Positions 46,198 through 56,197 of a stretch of 61,118 bases of DNA are shown here, piece after piece (position 1 is the stretch's first letter; every line of letters begins with the position of its first letter). The position numbers and the translations under genes were made by a program. Source of the DNA: CAZBSE01 sp964494385. Its GTDB lineage: Bacteria > Actinomycetota > Humimicrobiia > Humimicrobiales > Humimicrobiaceae. The stretch lies in assembly GCA_964494385.1 (NCBI GenBank), contig CAZBSE010000007.1:1-61118 (forward strand), written 5' to 3'. The notes under the pieces are model-generated. The model did not search any database, was not told where the DNA came from, and saw only the letters and a list, made by a program, of their open reading frames with translations.

Positions 46198-46982
46198 ATA
46201 GATACGAACTGCCTTATTTTTTCATATTTTTTCTGGCCAATACCTGTAACATTTTTTAGCTCTTCTGCGGCTTTAAATGAGCCTTTTTTATTCCTGTAAT
46301 CAATAATATTACCTGCAGTGACAGGGCCGATTCCGGGCAGTGATTCCAGCTCCTCTAAGCCCGCAGTATTGATATTTACGGTTCTCATTTCCCGGTAGCT
46401 GGTACCATTCGAATAATCACTTCCTGATAAGTAAAAAACGCTGCTATCTATTTCTTCATGGGATGGAATGTAGATTCTCTGTCCGTCAAACACAATTTCT
46501 GCAAGATTGACTATATCCAGACAGGCATTCTCATTCTGCCCGCCTGCAAGTTCCAGAAGGTCTATTACCCTTGCCCCATTTCTAATCTCATAAACGCCCG
46601 GACTGTTAACCTCGCCGCAAATATAGATCTTTATGATGTTCCCTGCGGACAGCTGGCCGTCAGAGTCTCCGGTATTTACCGCATTTTTATCAGACTCAAT
46701 AATTTCTTCCTCACCGGAGCTTATTGCAATCTTGTCAGTATTCTCATCAGTTCTTTTGGGCTCGATACTGTCTGAATAATTTTCCGGATAATAACTTTTA
46801 AGTATATTTTCCTTCCTCTTTATTTCCAGCCGCTGATTTATAAAAATAACGGTAAAAAAAACCACTGTTAAAAAAAGCAGTCCGGATACCGCTACATAAA
46901 AATGCCTTCCTCTTCTATATTTGATTTTATCAATGAAGAATTTTACCCTGCCTAGCTTTTCCTTGATGCTTAATGAATCCAT
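46194..46982 (-). CDS. comEA: ComEA competence DNA-binding protein
   Basis: The protein has 262 residues. A membrane anchor (about 28-48), a SLBB domain (IKIYICGEVNSPGVYE) and a C-terminal helix-hairpin-helix pair (VNINTAGLEELESLPGIGP, then VTGIGQKKYEKI) that binds incoming double-stranded DNA. It is translationally coupled to comEC. Confidence 0.95.
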   Translation of the reverse strand: MDSLSIKEKLGRVKFFIDKIKYRRGRHFYVAVSGLLFLTVVFFTVIFINQRLEIKRKENILKSYYPENYSDSIEPKRTDENTDKIAISSGEEEIIESDKNAVNTGDSDGQLSAGNIIKIYICGEVNSPGVYEIRNGARVIDLLELAGGQNENACLDIVNLAEIVFDGQRIYIPSHEEIDSSVFYLSGSDYSNGTSYREMRTVNINTAGLEELESLPGIGPVTAGNIIDYRNKKGSFKAAEELKNVTGIGQKKYEKIRQFVSI

Positions 46983-47102
46983 ATAGTATTATATATTTAT
47001 GCCTTTGTATATTTGCATTATAGCACATATATAATATTATTAAAGTGTAAAATCGAATTAATTTAAATTGTATGCATAAAATAATCTTTAATTGAACTAT
47101 TT

Positions 47103-47150
47103 AAGAGTTGTGTTTACAACTCTTGTAAGTTGGCTCTTTGAAAACTGCAT
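47103..47150 (+). promoter_or_regulatory. Hairpin plus boxA-like element resembling an rRNA leader
   Basis: AAGAGTTGT/ACAACTCTT (47103-47124, 9 bp, loop GTTT) is followed by TTGGCTCTTTGAAAACTGC (47130-47148). The latter matches the boxA antitermination sequences of Gram-positive rRNA operons (TCTTTGAAAACT). No rRNA gene follows; the next gene is the DJ-1 family protein. Confidence 0.5.
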
Positions 47151-47248
47151 AAAAATACAGATACAAATTGGTAGGTAAAAATGGCATGATAGATATAATA
47201 AAAAATCCTGATACAATAATTAATAACTTAAAAATAAAAGGAGTCAAA

Positions 47249-47764
47249 ATGTCTAAAACAGTGCTACTGCTTATAGAAAATGAATTCAGAGACGAAGAGG
47301 CAATATATCCATATTACAGGTTCATAGAAGCAGGTTACAATGTAAAAATCGTGGGCCCGGAAGCAAACAAAGAATACAGGGGTAAATTTGGAGTGGTATT
47401 AAAATCGGATATTCTTGCCTCACAAGCAGACCTGGATAATACAGCGGCAGTAATTATTCCAGGAGGATACGCCCCCGATAAAATGAGGATTAATCATGAC
47501 ATGGTCAATCTGGTAAAAGAAGCCTTCAGCCGGCATATTGTTATTGCATCAATTTGCCACGGCGGATGGATGCTGGCGGAAGCGGACATAATCAAAGGTA
47601 AAAAAGTTACCGGTTACAAGGCAATAGCTACAGACCTTAAGAATGCAGGCGGGGAGTATATAGATAAAGAAGTGGTTGTCGACGGAAACATTGTAACTTC
47701 GAGAATTCCCAATGACCTTCCGGCATTCTGCAGGGCAATCCTGAAACTGCTTAAAAACCGATAG
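47249..47764 (+). CDS. DJ-1/PfpI-family protein
   Basis: The protein has 171 residues from the ATG at 47249, preferred because AAGGAG lies 6 bases upstream; an in-frame start at 47168 would add 27 unrelated residues. It has a flavodoxin-like fold with nucleophile elbow ASICHGGWML (Cys about residue 101), Glu14-type acidic neighbour (ENEFRDEE) and VTSRIPNDLPAF at the end. Family members act as deglycases/proteases or stress proteins. Function here is unassigned. Confidence 0.88.
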   Translation: MSKTVLLLIENEFRDEEAIYPYYRFIEAGYNVKIVGPEANKEYRGKFGVVLKSDILASQADLDNTAAVIIPGGYAPDKMRINHDMVNLVKEAFSRHIVIASICHGGWMLAEADIIKGKKVTGYKAIATDLKNAGGEYIDKEVVVDGNIVTSRIPNDLPAFCRAILKLLKNR

Positions 47765-47789
47765 AAAAATAATAGATTTTTTATTCTTC

Positions 47790-50345
47790 TTAACTTTTAA
47801 TTACAATATTTACAAGCTTGTCGGGCACTGTTATTTTCTTGATTATTTCTTTACCGGTAATAATTTTTTTTATCTTCTCGGAAGAAAGAGCATATTTTTC
47901 GATCTCCTCCCGGGGGGTGCCCAGAGGCAAATCCATTCTGTCTCTTAGTTTTCCATTTACCTGAAATATTACAGTGACCGATTCTTCTACGGCAACTTCC
48001 CTGTCATAGCCGGGCCAGGCAATTTTATGAATACTTTCTGTGTTCCCGGCCCTTAGCCATAACTCCTCGGTTATGAATGGGATTATGGGAGAAAGAAGCA
48101 TTAATAATTTTTCATTTAATTCTCTCACCAGAGAGATATTTTTCTTGCTATCCGCAATACTATCCTGGTACCTGTACATTAAATTGACCAGCTCCATAAT
48201 GGCACTTATGGCAGTATTAAAATTGAATCTACGCAGAATATCTTCAGATACCTTTTTTATGGTCTGATGCAGCTTCCTGAATAATTCCTTCTCGATGCCG
48301 GTCAGCTCTCCTTTTATAAATTTCTCCTTAATATTCTCCGTGTTATCTTCCCGTATTCCTATCTTCTTAACGGCGCTTCTTCTTTTGCCGATAAGTTTTA
48401 TATTCCTGTTCGCCAGCCTCCATACTCTACCCAGAAACCTTTTTGCTCCTTCTGCCCCGCTGTCGCTCCAGTCTACCGGATTGTCGGCAGGGCCCATAAA
48501 AAGTATATATAACCTCAACGTATCCGAGCCGTATTTATTATAAATTTCCGAAGGGTTCACAATGTTTCCTTTGGACTTGGACATTCTCTGACCGCCCAGA
48601 TTTACCACACCATGGGGGAAGTATTTTATAAAAGGTTCCCTAAAATCTATAAGTCCTTTATCGTAAAGAACTTTGGTAAAAAACCTGGAATATATAAGAT
48701 GCATGCTGGCATGTTCGATTCCCCCTATATATTGATCTACCGGCATCCAGCGGCTGACTTCTCTTCTATCAAAAGCAGCCTTGCTGTCATGCGGACTGCA
48801 GTATCGTAAGAAATACCATGAAGAACAGACGAAAGTATCCATGGTATCTGTTTCTCTTCTGGCCTTACCCCCGCACCGTGGACAGTTAGTATTTACAAAC
48901 CGGTCACAGTAAAGCAGAGGTGACAGACCTTTTGGTTTGAAATCCACATCGTGCGGAAGCAGTACCGGTAGATCTTCCTCTGGAACGGGAACCGTTCCGC
49001 ATTTTTCACAGTAAACGATAGGAATCGGTGCCCCCCAATACCTCTGCCTTGAAATCAGCCAATCTCTTAACTTATAGCTTATATGAAATTTTCCCATATC
49101 ATTTTTTTCAATATAGGAAGTTGCTTCTCTTTTTCCCTTTTTCGATTCAATACCGTTGAACCTCCCGGAATTTATCATTATTCCTTCACCGGTATAGGCG
49201 GCACTCAAATCTTTATGTTCCTTACCGTCAGAAGATATCACTTCTTTTATGGGAATTTTATATTTTGATGCAAATTCAAAATCTCTCTGATCATGTGCCG
49301 GAACTGCCATTATGGCGCCGGTCCCGTATTCCAGCAGGACATAGTTTGCAATCCATATGGGAACTTTCTGTCCGTTTAAAGGATTAATGACATATCTCCC
49401 AGTGAAGCAGCCTATTTTTTCAACTTCTGCCGAACCCCGTTCAATATCGCTCTGTCCCGAAATTACTTTTTTTAATTTTTTTACTTCTTCCTTGTACTTT
49501 TCATCTATCACTATCTCATCTATAAGAGAATGCTCGGGAGCCATAATAAAAAAAGTAACTCCGAATAATGTATCGGGCCTGGTAGTAAATACGGGGATAG
49601 AAATATTTTCACTGCCGTCAAGTTTAAAATTAACTATGGCGCCTTCGCTCCTTCCAATCCAGTTCTTCTGGATGGTCAGCACCCTTTCGGGCCATCCGTC
49701 TTTAATCAGCTCCATATCATCAAGAAGTCTCTGTGCGTAATCGGTTATTTTAAAAAACCACTGAGACAGTACCCGTTTTCCTACCTGACTATCACATCTT
49801 TCGCACCTGCCCGAAATAACCTGCTCGTTTGCCAATACGGTCTGGCAGGAACTGCACCAGTTAACTGGTGCCTTCTTTTTTTCCGCTAGACCCATCTTAT
49901 AAAAAAGCAGGAAGAACCATTGCGTCCATTTGTAATAATCGGGTTCGGAGGTTATTATTTCATCATTAAAATTATAACTCATTCCCATCCGCATCAAGGC
50001 TCTTCTCATTTTATCAATATTGGCCGTGGTGCTTTCCTCGGGATGCATCCCATTCTTTATTGCAGCATTTTCAGCAGGGAGCCCAAAGGCATCAAAGCCG
50101 ATGGGGTGAAGAACGCTATATCCTTTCCTTGAATAAATTCTGGCTATAACGTCTCCGATGGTATAATTTCTGGCGTGTCCCATATGAGGCTCTCCGGAAG
50201 GGTAGGGAAACATCTCCAGCACATAGTATTTGGGATCATCTTTATCTGATTTTAAAGAATATATTTTTTCTTTTTTCCATTTTTTTATTATTTTTTCTTC
50301 TATTTCCTTAGGTCTATAAGATTCGCTCCTGTCCGCACTCTTCAA
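47790..50345 (-). CDS. leuS: Leucyl-tRNA synthetase
   Basis: The protein has 851 residues, full length. It charges tRNA-Leu. The class I motifs are PHMGH (His54-His57 region) and RMSKSKGN. The CP1 editing domain with TRPDTLFGVT and the Leu-specific zinc-binding segments (CSSCQTVL, CERCDSQ) are present. As the last gene of the obg-to-leuS run it follows rsfS by 34 bases. No T-box leader is seen. Relevant to the odd leucine-like tRNA at 859-946. Confidence 0.98.
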   Translation of the reverse strand: MKSADRSESYRPKEIEEKIIKKWKKEKIYSLKSDKDDPKYYVLEMFPYPSGEPHMGHARNYTIGDVIARIYSRKGYSVLHPIGFDAFGLPAENAAIKNGMHPEESTTANIDKMRRALMRMGMSYNFNDEIITSEPDYYKWTQWFFLLFYKMGLAEKKKAPVNWCSSCQTVLANEQVISGRCERCDSQVGKRVLSQWFFKITDYAQRLLDDMELIKDGWPERVLTIQKNWIGRSEGAIVNFKLDGSENISIPVFTTRPDTLFGVTFFIMAPEHSLIDEIVIDEKYKEEVKKLKKVISGQSDIERGSAEVEKIGCFTGRYVINPLNGQKVPIWIANYVLLEYGTGAIMAVPAHDQRDFEFASKYKIPIKEVISSDGKEHKDLSAAYTGEGIMINSGRFNGIESKKGKREATSYIEKNDMGKFHISYKLRDWLISRQRYWGAPIPIVYCEKCGTVPVPEEDLPVLLPHDVDFKPKGLSPLLYCDRFVNTNCPRCGGKARRETDTMDTFVCSSWYFLRYCSPHDSKAAFDRREVSRWMPVDQYIGGIEHASMHLIYSRFFTKVLYDKGLIDFREPFIKYFPHGVVNLGGQRMSKSKGNIVNPSEIYNKYGSDTLRLYILFMGPADNPVDWSDSGAEGAKRFLGRVWRLANRNIKLIGKRRSAVKKIGIREDNTENIKEKFIKGELTGIEKELFRKLHQTIKKVSEDILRRFNFNTAISAIMELVNLMYRYQDSIADSKKNISLVRELNEKLLMLLSPIIPFITEELWLRAGNTESIHKIAWPGYDREVAVEESVTVIFQVNGKLRDRMDLPLGTPREEIEKYALSSEKIKKIITGKEIIKKITVPDKLVNIVIKS

Positions 50346-50378
50346 TTTCCAATCCTTTCCCAGAAATTTTTAATATAC

Positions 50379-50780
50379 CTAATTCCATTTTACCTCTTTA
50401 GAATCCTTCCATAATCTTTCGAGCCTATAATATTCCCTGAATTCGTTTGTAAAGATATGGACCACAAAGTCATCATAATCAACAAGAATCCAGTTTCCCT
50501 CTGATAACCCGCTAATATTTATGGGATGCCGGCCGTGGTTTTTTAGATGTATGCAAATCTCTTCCTCTATCCTTCTGGTTAATCTGGTATTCTTTGCGCT
50601 GATTATCACGAAGTAGTCAGTGATGATTAATCTGGATCTCATATCCAGGATCTTTATATAATCCGCTTTTTTTTCATCCGCTATTCTGGCGGCTTTTTTT
50701 ACTATGGCCCTAATATCTCCTGCCCCTGACCTGAGATTACTGCCCTTTGCTATTTTTTTATCATTGATCTGTATAATCAC
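50379..50780 (-). CDS. rsfS: Ribosome silencing factor RsfS
   Basis: The protein has 133 residues, starting with GTG (50778-50780). It binds ribosomal protein L14 and blocks subunit joining in starved cells. The conserved segments DYIKILDMRSRLIITDYFVI, NWILVDYDDFVVHIF and FREYYRLERLWKD are present. Its start overlaps the end of the LCP gene by 20 bases. Confidence 0.95.
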   Translation of the reverse strand: MIIQINDKKIAKGSNLRSGAGDIRAIVKKAARIADEKKADYIKILDMRSRLIITDYFVIISAKNTRLTRRIEEEICIHLKNHGRHPINISGLSEGNWILVDYDDFVVHIFTNEFREYYRLERLWKDSKEVKWN

Positions 50781-52502
50781 TCCCTAAAATTATGCTGATA
50801 TCTACGTTATCTATATTATCATCAGAATATTTTATTATTCCCACGCCAAGCCTGTCCATTATTTGCTGGGCCAGTTCATTTACTTCTTCACTGGAATCAA
50901 ATACGATTATTTCAGTCTGTTCGTAATTCCAGTTGCCGGCATCTTTGGTNNNNNNNNNNNNNNNNNNNNNNNNNNNNNNNNNNNNNNNNNNNNNNNNNNN
51001 NNNNNNNNNNNNNNNNNNNNNNNNNNNNNNNNNNNNNNNNNNNNNNNNNCTGCCGAGTCTTCTGATGCCGTTTCTCCTGTCTTATAATCCGTTCCCAGGA
51101 TTATGATAATGTCAGATTCTATACCCTCGCCTTCACTTACAGTTATGTTCCCCGCTCCCAGTATGTTTTTTATATCATTTGCTGCGTCTATTACATAAGC
51201 CTGGTCCGAATATACCTTAATTTCTGTAATATCATAATTAAAATTATTTGCATTTCCCACTTCAAGTACATTGTATTTATTTTTACCGCTTTCAAATGAC
51301 TGATCTTTCAGGAGTTCTGCTACCTCGGCAGCAAGCCCGGGGGTACCCTCGCCGTTAAATACGGTTAAATCAACCGTTTCCTCAATGACAGTAACTTCTT
51401 CAGGCACAGCCTCCTCCATGCCAAATATTTCAGGAAGTCCGGAAATATCTCCTACCGTATAAAATATTTCACCTTCAGGTGATTCATGATCATCTACGTT
51501 CAGGGGATAAACATTGCTTTTACCGGACCCTATTTTGGAGAAGGTGGAGAATATTTTCAATCTCTCTTCCATGCTCAGGTTGCTGTCCATAAAATCCTGG
51601 ATCAGAGTCAGGTTGGCCGATAATTCTTCATCGCTTTCACCTGCAATCTTTTGGGTTATCGCATCCAGGATCAATTTTTGTTTTGTAATATCCCCTATGG
51701 GAACCTCCTTCTCTATTCCGCTGAAATATTTAAGAAAATTTATCGCTTCGGTTCCGTCAATCAGGTTACTCCCCGGTTCCAGTTTAAAAGTTGAATCGTC
51801 ATCATAATTTTTAACCGTAATCTCTCCATCCAGCTCCAGATTTATTCCATCCAATTTATTGACCACATTATAGATATCCATAAGAATATAATAATCTACT
51901 TCCATTTCTATACCCAGATTCCTTTCCAGGGTAAGACTCAGCAGGTCCATACCTCCTTCTACGGATTCACCTACTAATCCCGTACCTATGCTTGGTATAT
52001 CCAATAATGTTTTTACAGGAACGCACAATGATATTAATTTATTTTCGATACTATAATACCTTGAAAAAATAACTGAATTCACATCAGGTTCCAACAGATT
52101 CTCGCCGGCACAGGCAAAAACAATATCAATATCCTGGGTTAATTCAAGAGAGCTGGGTATATCTATTCTTTCTTCCTCGGCTATTTCCGTTTCAGTAAAA
52201 TATTTATTTTTTATATACCGGTACCCAAAAACCACCCCCACCGCAACTACGATCAGGATAAACATTATACCAATAGTCCTGAAAATAACTTTTCTCCTTC
52301 TTCTTCTCTGCTTAATCCTTTTAACTCTATATCCTTCGCTCTCAGAATCTTCGCCCGTATGATCTTCAAACTCAAAATCTTCATCCTTGAAAAAATCATC
52401 TTCAAAATTATCGGACTCTTTATCCCTTCTGCTTATATTATTAAAATCTCTATTGTCAGAATTCTTTTCACTGAATTCTTTCTCATCTTCATCAAAAGAC
52501 AT
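50761..52502 (-). CDS. LytR-CpsA-Psr (LCP) family protein with two LytR_C domains, gap inside
   Basis: About 580 residues including a 100-N gap (50950-51049). An acidic cytoplasmic stretch (1-65), one membrane segment (about 72-95), an LCP-like domain (about 120-300; DIVFACAGENLL, then TEAINFLKYFSG) and a LytR_C domain (VDLTVFNGEGTPGLAAEVAELL) are read before the gap. Beyond it the frame resumes at about 50949 with a second LytR_C-like end (TEIIVFDSSEEVNELAQQ, then ISIILGSDYTDQ) and stops at 50761. LCP enzymes attach wall polymers to peptidoglycan. The usual catalytic Arg/Asp motifs look degenerate, so activity is uncertain. Confidence 0.85.
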
Positions 52503-52503
52503 T

Positions 52504-53115
52504 TTAAATACCTCCGCAAATATTGTTCCAAATTTTACTCGTATCAGGATGTAAAAGCCTGTTCCTGTTTATAACATATATTATAGTATTTTTATAAACC
52601 TCTAGCAGACATAAATCAATGTTTTTTAGGGCGAGGCTCCTTAAATTTTCCACATTATTATATTTTCTCCCTTTTTCAATTTTATCGGCAATAAATAAAA
52701 TCTTATGTTCCAGACTCATATTACAATATCCAATGGTATGAAATTTAATTGCTTTTAACACTTTTTTTTCAGAGATACTAAAATCTCTTGAAACCAAATA
52801 ATCACCGACAAAACCGTGTATCAAAGGCTGGGAACTTAATTCAAAATTGCTGAGCTTGAGCCTGTTTTCCTTTGCAATCTCCGCCAGTTTCCCGTAATTG
52901 AATATTTTGCCGTAATCATGCAGTATACATGCAACACTTAAATTAAAAAAATTTATGTCTTTTAAATGCTTTTTGGCAATGATACCCGCATGCTCCAGTG
53001 TGTTAATAGAATGCCGATATAATGATACAGGCATAACAGACTTTATTTTTTTAGTCAAATCCTTAAGATATTCTTTTTGCCCGGCAGTCAGGGCAAAGTT
53101 ATTTATAAAGTTCAT
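52504..53115 (-). CDS. yqeK: YqeK-type HD-domain phosphohydrolase
   Basis: The protein has 203 residues. HD-domain enzymes of this family hydrolyse diadenosine tetraphosphate symmetrically. Metal ligands are visible in YRHSINTLEHAG and ACILHDYGKIF (the HD pair), with IHGFVGDYL and IKFHTIGY carrying further His. It overlaps nadD by 17 bases and precedes the LCP gene, the usual order of this conserved block. Confidence 0.92.
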   Translation of the reverse strand: MNFINNFALTAGQKEYLKDLTKKIKSVMPVSLYRHSINTLEHAGIIAKKHLKDINFFNLSVACILHDYGKIFNYGKLAEIAKENRLKLSNFELSSQPLIHGFVGDYLVSRDFSISEKKVLKAIKFHTIGYCNMSLEHKILFIADKIEKGRKYNNVENLRSLALKNIDLCLLEVYKNTIIYVINRNRLLHPDTSKIWNNICGGI

Positions 53116-53734
53116 GTTTTAATATGTAATTGCTGACTCCCTTGGGAAGGAGATAATCTATCGGCCTGCTGCTCCTTACCCTGTTTCTTATATCAGTCGA
53201 AGAAATAGAAAGAGCAGGTATCTCCATTATATAAATTTTATTGCTGGAAGCTTCATTTGCTCCTAAAACCTTTTTTTTAAGGTCCTCCATCCGTTCAAGG
53301 TTGTATCCGGGCCTGGTTGCAGCTATAAACTTGCAAAGTGAAATTATTTCTGCGGTATTTTTCCAGGTAAGTATTTCTAAAATAGCATCCGCACCGGTGA
53401 TAAAATAAAGCGATGAATTTTTGCCATATATTCCTTTCAACTGCCTGACAGTGTCTATAGTGTACGATTTGCCTTTTCTGTCTATTTCCATCTTTGAAAC
53501 AAAAAATCTGCTGTTTGAAGAAGTAGCAATAACAGTCATTATATATCTGTCCTCCGCATCGGTTATTTCATTATCCACTTTATGAGGTGGATTTCCCGTA
53601 GGTATAAAAATTACTTTATCGAGTTTAAACTGACTCAATGCTTCCTGAGCAGTAACCAGATGACCGTTATGTATGGGATTAAATGTTCCACCCATAATCC
53701 CGATTTTCTCATTGATCTCGCTGTTTTTCCCCAT
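53099..53734 (-). CDS. nadD: Nicotinate-nucleotide adenylyltransferase
   Basis: The protein has 211 residues. It makes deamido-NAD from nicotinate mononucleotide and ATP. The nucleotidyltransferase signature MGGTFNPIHNGHLV (14-27) and the C-terminal ALSISSTDIRNRV are intact. It lies between proA and yqeK with overlaps or one-base gaps, part of the obg-to-leuS operon. Confidence 0.96.
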   Translation of the reverse strand: MGKNSEINEKIGIMGGTFNPIHNGHLVTAQEALSQFKLDKVIFIPTGNPPHKVDNEITDAEDRYIMTVIATSSNSRFFVSKMEIDRKGKSYTIDTVRQLKGIYGKNSSLYFITGADAILEILTWKNTAEIISLCKFIAATRPGYNLERMEDLKKKVLGANEASSNKIYIMEIPALSISSTDIRNRVRSSRPIDYLLPKGVSNYILKHELYK

Positions 53735-53735
53735 A

Positions 53736-54992
53736 TCAAGTCCTTACCTGACCATTTCCAAGCACTACGAACTTATTGGTCGTAAGCTCCCTTAACCCCA
53801 TAGGCCCCCGCCAGTGAAGTTTCTGGGTACTTATCCCGATTTCCGCACCCATCCCAAATTGTTCCCCGTCAGTAAACCTGGTAGAAGCATTGACAAAAAC
53901 AGTGGATGAGTCTACTCCGCCTGTAAAATAAATCGAGCTCTGATAGTTTGATGTAATTATCGTCTCAGTATGGTGGGAACTGTACTTATTTATATGTTTT
54001 ACCGCTTCTTCTATATCATCAACAACTTTGACTGCCATTTTATAGTCCAGATATTCTTTATACCAGTCCTGTTCGGAAGCAAGCTCGATAGACGGATAAA
54101 TCTTTTTAGACTTACCGCAGCCCAGAAGCTTCACTTTTCCGGCTTCAAGCTTTTCAAGTATCACCGGCAGCAGTTTTTCAGCAATATCTTTATGCACCAG
54201 TAATTTTTCAGCCGAATTGCATACACTCGGCCGCTGTGTCTTGGCATTTATTATTATTTCACAAATCATATCCTGGTTTATGTTTTCCAGCATATTGTCA
54301 ACATAGATATGGCAATTCCCGATCCCTGTTTCAATTACAGGCACCCTGGAATTTTCCACCACGCTGTCAATCAAGCTCTTGCTGCCTCTAGGAATAAGGA
54401 CATCTATATACTGCCTCAGCTGCATTAATCTTACCGCATCTTTTCTTTCTGCAGAAGGGATAATCTGTATTATGCCCCGCGGTAAATCGTTGTCCTCCAG
54501 GGCCCTGCACATTACTTCAACCAACTTTTTATTGGTATTAAGCGCATGTGAGCTTCCCCTTAAAATTATACAATTCCCGGCCTTTAAGCACAGAACCGAA
54601 GCATCTATAGTAACACCAGGCCTGGCTTCGTATATCACTCCCACAACTCCCAGCGGTACCCTGATATTCTTTAAAATCAGTCCATTGGAGAGATTATATC
54701 CAAAAATTACCTCTCCTACAGGATCGGTGAATTTAATAACTTTATTTATGCTTTCTGCTTTTCTTTCTATTCTTCGTTCATCCAGTTTCAACCTATCCAG
54801 CAAACTTTCGGCCATTCCCTGACGAGTGGATCTTTCAAGATCTTTTTTATTCTCTTTTACTATCTCTCCGGTACCGCTGATAAGATGTTTTGAAATATCA
54901 GATAATACTTTATTTTTAACCGTGGTATTTGCGTTTGAAATAAAACCAGAGCTTTCTTTTGCATTTTTTGCTATTTCCTGAACAATATCCAT
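53736..54992 (-). CDS. proA: Glutamate-5-semialdehyde dehydrogenase
   Basis: The protein has 418 residues, full length. It reduces glutamyl phosphate to glutamate semialdehyde for proline. The catalytic Cys lies in TQRPSVCNSAEKLLVH, and LRGSSHALNTN and GPMGLRELTTNKF are typical. It follows proB and precedes nadD in the same run. Confidence 0.97.
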   Translation of the reverse strand: MDIVQEIAKNAKESSGFISNANTTVKNKVLSDISKHLISGTGEIVKENKKDLERSTRQGMAESLLDRLKLDERRIERKAESINKVIKFTDPVGEVIFGYNLSNGLILKNIRVPLGVVGVIYEARPGVTIDASVLCLKAGNCIILRGSSHALNTNKKLVEVMCRALEDNDLPRGIIQIIPSAERKDAVRLMQLRQYIDVLIPRGSKSLIDSVVENSRVPVIETGIGNCHIYVDNMLENINQDMICEIIINAKTQRPSVCNSAEKLLVHKDIAEKLLPVILEKLEAGKVKLLGCGKSKKIYPSIELASEQDWYKEYLDYKMAVKVVDDIEEAVKHINKYSSHHTETIITSNYQSSIYFTGGVDSSTVFVNASTRFTDGEQFGMGAEIGISTQKLHWRGPMGLRELTTNKFVVLGNGQVRT

Positions 54993-55040
54993 TTACTCCT
55001 CCAATTTCTAGTTATTATAACATAAAAAAGCCGTCAAAAA

Positions 55041-56189
55041 TTAATCCTTAAAAACAACCAGACAATCTCTGTGAATTACTTCACCGCACATGGAATCACT
55101 GAATTCGGATAAAATTTTACTGCGGTTCTTTCCTTTTATCTTTTCTATGTCACTGCTGGAAAAATTGCTTATCCCTTTGGCAATCAGCCTATGGTCCACT
55201 GAAAACACCTTCAGTGTATCGCCCCGGTTAAATTTTCCTCTTACTCCGACTACGCCAACAGCCAGGATGCTTTTCCCTTTGTCCAGTACCGCTTCTTCCG
55301 CCCCTTTATCTATAACTATATCGCCTTTGGTTTTCATACCAAAAGCTATCCATTTTTTTACACTTTTTACCCTTTTTCCAGTCTGCGGAAAAAAGAATGT
55401 TCCTATATCTTCACCGGCAACGGCCCTGTCCAGCACATCTTTATTTCTGCTGTTTGCAATTATCACTTTTATGCCCGAGAATGAGCAGATTTTTGCAGCT
55501 TTTAGCTTTGATTCCATCCCGCCTATACCATAAGTTGAACCTATTCCTCCTGCTGCATTCTCAATATCCTCATTTATCCTGTCTACATATGAAATCAACT
55601 TTGCGTCTTCATGAATCCTGGGGTCCTTATCATACATTCCATCAATATCGGTTAAAATTATTAAAATATCTGCCTCTGCCAGAATCGAAACAAGGGCTGC
55701 CAGCTCATCGTTATCACCAAATTTTATTTCATCCACAGCCACACTGTCATTTTCATTTATGATAGGAACAATACTCAGGTCAATTAGATTTTTTATGGTA
55801 TTTTTTATGTTTAGATACTGCTCCCTTCTGGTGGTATCTTCCTTGGTCAATAGTATCTGGCCTATTTTTAAACCATTTCTTGAAAACATATTGCTGTACA
55901 GTTTCATAAGTTCGACCTGCCCTATGGAAGCGGCAGCCTGGAGCAGTGTTATATTTTCCGGTTTTTTCGGTATATTCAAGCCTTCCAGACCGGCAGCTAT
56001 GGCTCCGCTGGTAACCACTATTACCTCCATTCCTTTCTTGACCAGAGAGCCTGCTCCCTTTACAAATTTTTCTATATTAGCAATATCCAATCCGCCTTGC
56101 TTTAAAGTAAGGCTGCTGGAACCTATTTTTAGAACTATTCTTTTAATATCCCCTGTATGTCTTTTTTTATCAGCCATCTCCTGCTCCAT
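55041..56189 (-). CDS. proB: Glutamate 5-kinase with PUA domain
   Basis: The protein has 382 residues. The first step of proline synthesis. The amino-acid-kinase domain shows RIVLKIGSSSLT, VVTSGAIAAGLEGL, NENDSVAVDEIKFGDNDELA and LTDIDGMYDKDP. A C-terminal PUA domain (about 285-370) is present. It lies 8 bases after obgE. Confidence 0.97.
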   Translation of the reverse strand: MEQEMADKKRHTGDIKRIVLKIGSSSLTLKQGGLDIANIEKFVKGAGSLVKKGMEVIVVTSGAIAAGLEGLNIPKKPENITLLQAAASIGQVELMKLYSNMFSRNGLKIGQILLTKEDTTRREQYLNIKNTIKNLIDLSIVPIINENDSVAVDEIKFGDNDELAALVSILAEADILIILTDIDGMYDKDPRIHEDAKLISYVDRINEDIENAAGGIGSTYGIGGMESKLKAAKICSFSGIKVIIANSRNKDVLDRAVAGEDIGTFFFPQTGKRVKSVKKWIAFGMKTKGDIVIDKGAEEAVLDKGKSILAVGVVGVRGKFNRGDTLKVFSVDHRLIAKGISNFSSSDIEKIKGKNRSKILSEFSDSMCGEVIHRDCLVVFKD

Positions 56190-56197
56190 AATAAAAT

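Noticed and set aside
47168..47248. Start of the DJ-1 protein at 47168
   Set aside because: It lacks a ribosome binding site and adds residues unlike the family; 47249 has AAGGAG at good spacing.
50346..50378. T-box leader before leuS
   Set aside because: Only 33 bases separate rsfS and leuS; no room or motif for a T-box.
50907..50949. LCP protein ending at 50907
   Set aside because: That stop is only reached through 100 N in an arbitrary frame; the proper frame continues to 50761.
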